DNA of 64,000 nt from Nitratidesulfovibrio termitidis HI1 (lineage in GTDB: Bacteria > Desulfobacterota > Desulfovibrionia > Desulfovibrionales > Desulfovibrionaceae): NCBI RefSeq assembly GCF_000504305.1, contig NZ_KI632512.1:949267-1013266 (forward strand). The letters run 5' to 3'. Made by a program: the position numbers and the translations under genes. The notes under the pieces are model-generated. The model saw nothing but the letters and a program-made list of their open reading frames with translations, was not told the DNA's origin and ran no database searches. Of this stretch, positions 63,103 through 64,000 are shown one piece after another; the first letter of the stretch is position 1, and the number at the start of each line of letters is the position of its first letter.

Positions 63103-63593
63103 TGCCCGTTCTCCCGTGGCGCGCCGTTACCGTTGGCCACTTCGGGGCGGGCGGGCACGCCTTCCGGCCCCTCGTCTACCAGCGGGATGCGGTTCTGCGC
63201 GGCCTGGGCTTCCGCTTCTTCGCGTGCGGCCTCGGCAGCGGCGGCAATGGCGGCCGCCTCGGCCTCTTCCGCCGCCCTGGCGGCGGCGATGCGCTCGGCA
63301 AAGAAGCGGCGCAGCATGTTGCGCAGGGTGACCATGAACCTGTCCTGCCCGTGCTTGCGGAACAGGTGGTCCAGCCGCCCTGCGATGCGCTCCAGGTCGT
63401 TGCCGCCGTCGTCGCCAAGGTCCACGGGGCGGCCCTGCACGGTGAGCGACTGCACCCCGCTGGCGCGGAAGCGCGAAATGATGGTGGTGGTCAGTTCAAC
63501 GTCTGCGCCAACCAGCACCAGCCCGTCGGACTTGGTGACGGGTTTGGCCAGTTTCATGCCGGGTGCGGCGAGGTCTAGCGGTATCTTCTGCAT
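63099..63593 (-). CDS. Small coiled-coil protein coupled to HDOD
   Basis: 164 aa. The first ~55 residues (MQKIPLDLAAPGMKLAKPVTK, GLVLVGADVELTTTIISRF) resemble the short beta domain found N-terminal to HD-GYP proteins. Residues ~95-135 are Ala/Glu-rich coiled coil (AARAAEEAEAAAIAAAAEAAREEAEAQ, in parts). The tail is disordered. It overlaps the HDOD start by four bases, so it likely works with that protein. Confidence 0.75.
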   Translation of the reverse strand: MQKIPLDLAAPGMKLAKPVTKSDGLVLVGADVELTTTIISRFRASGVQSLTVQGRPVDLGDDGGNDLERIAGRLDHLFRKHGQDRFMVTLRNMLRRFFAERIAAARAAEEAEAAAIAAAAEAAREEAEAQAAQNRIPLVDEGPEGVPARPEVANGNGAPRENGQ

Positions 63594-63647
63594 ATCCTTC
63601 CCCGGTCGGGCAATGCCCGCCGTTCATATCCTGTAGATGCGCGTCCC

Positions 63648-64000
63648 CTACATACGCTCGTAGCGCATGCCGGGCAACCGGCGCACGCCGCCCTTTACTT
63701 CCAGCAACACGAGGCGGCAGCTGACGTCCGCCGCCCCCATGGACAGCGCGCGGCATATGTCGTCCACATGGGCGCCGGGGCGACCGTGCAGGAAGGCCAG
63801 GATGGCGTCATCAGGGCCATCGCCGGCGCCATCACGGCCACAGGGCGGGCATGCTGCGGAGGATGCCGACTTGCGGGGGCGCGCCGGGCGCGGTGCTGGC
63901 CTGGGCGCAGGCGGGCCGGATGAAGCGGGCAACGGAGGATGCACGGCAACGGATTCCGCTGACGGCTGCATGGCCTGTCCGGCAGATACTACGGCTGTTT
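63648..64000 (-). CDS. dprA: DNA-processing protein DprA, C-terminal end (partial)
   Basis: Only the last ~117 residues are in the window; the frame is open to the right edge, so the gene starts beyond 64000. After a Pro/Ala/Arg-rich linker (PAPRPAPRPARPRKSAS) the winged-helix DprA C-terminal domain is seen: GAHVDDICRALSMGAADVSCRL, LLEVKGGVRRLPGMRYER. DprA binds incoming single-stranded DNA and loads RecA in transformation. First gene of the minus-strand cluster dprA - coiled coil - HDOD - GGDEF - xer. Confidence 0.82.
   Translation of the reverse strand, partial: TAVVSAGQAMQPSAESVAVHPPLPASSGPPAPRPAPRPARPRKSASSAACPPCGRDGAGDGPDDAILAFLHGRPGAHVDDICRALSMGAADVSCRLVLLEVKGGVRRLPGMRYERM

Overview
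The window looks like a high-GC chromosomal segment of a Desulfovibrionaceae-type sulphate reducer (Desulfovibrio/Nitratidesulfovibrio-like). This is an inference from the MucR/Ros regulator, the metG-ricT pair, the dprA-HDOD-GGDEF-xer cluster and the codon/GC style; no 16S gene is present. It holds about 40 supportable genes, two tRNAs, four IS elements (two decayed) and several intrinsic terminators.

Region 1 (1-13.8 kb) is a surface-adhesion region on the minus strand. A giant Ig-repeat adhesin with a BapA-type N-terminal prefix runs off the left edge. Next come tRNA-Thr(CGT), an FGE-like lipoprotein, a truncated secreted-domain gene, and an intimin/invasin-like inverse autotransporter with six near-identical Big_1-type repeats and a C-type-lectin-like tip. 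Region 2 (13.8-24.6 kb) holds a TPR/GT9-like protein, a decayed possible outer-membrane-factor fragment, a MucR-type regulator, a His/Arg-rich lipoprotein, a DUF2157-like membrane protein, a BOF (YgiW-like) protein, and a run of pirin, amidohydrolase, MFS_3 exporter and isochorismatase-family hydrolase.

Region 3 (24.6-41.2 kb) is a genomic island ending at the initiator tRNA-fMet. An IS1595 element and a decayed IS481-type element lie on its left. Then comes a GC-rich, mostly plus-strand gene train: ERF single-strand annealing protein, Cas4/RecB-like Fe-S nuclease, small protein, (minus) double ribbon-helix-helix protein, CobS/MoxR-like AAA+ ATPase, WGR-domain protein, small protein, DUF3150 protein, Fic protein, and CobT-like VWA protein. 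An IS3 element, which clips the last codons of a convergent gene, a small gene, an AlpA-like excisionase/regulator, a second decayed IS481 copy and an AT-rich orphan gene complete the island. No integrase is recognisable. The annealase-nuclease-AAA-DUF3150-VWA set resembles recombination modules of conjugative elements and large phages, here with WGR, Fic and double-RHH additions. It is the best candidate for an under-described system.

Region 4 (41.2-64 kb) is ordinary core genome: GT2 glycosyltransferase, LAB_N-like and TVP38 membrane proteins, metG, ricT-like PSP1 protein, HD-domain protein, a second GT2, 6-phosphofructokinase, AddAB-like helicase-nuclease pair, nitronate monooxygenase/FabK-like enzyme, XerC/D recombinase, degenerate GGDEF protein, HDOD protein with its small partner, and the C-terminal end of dprA at the right edge.
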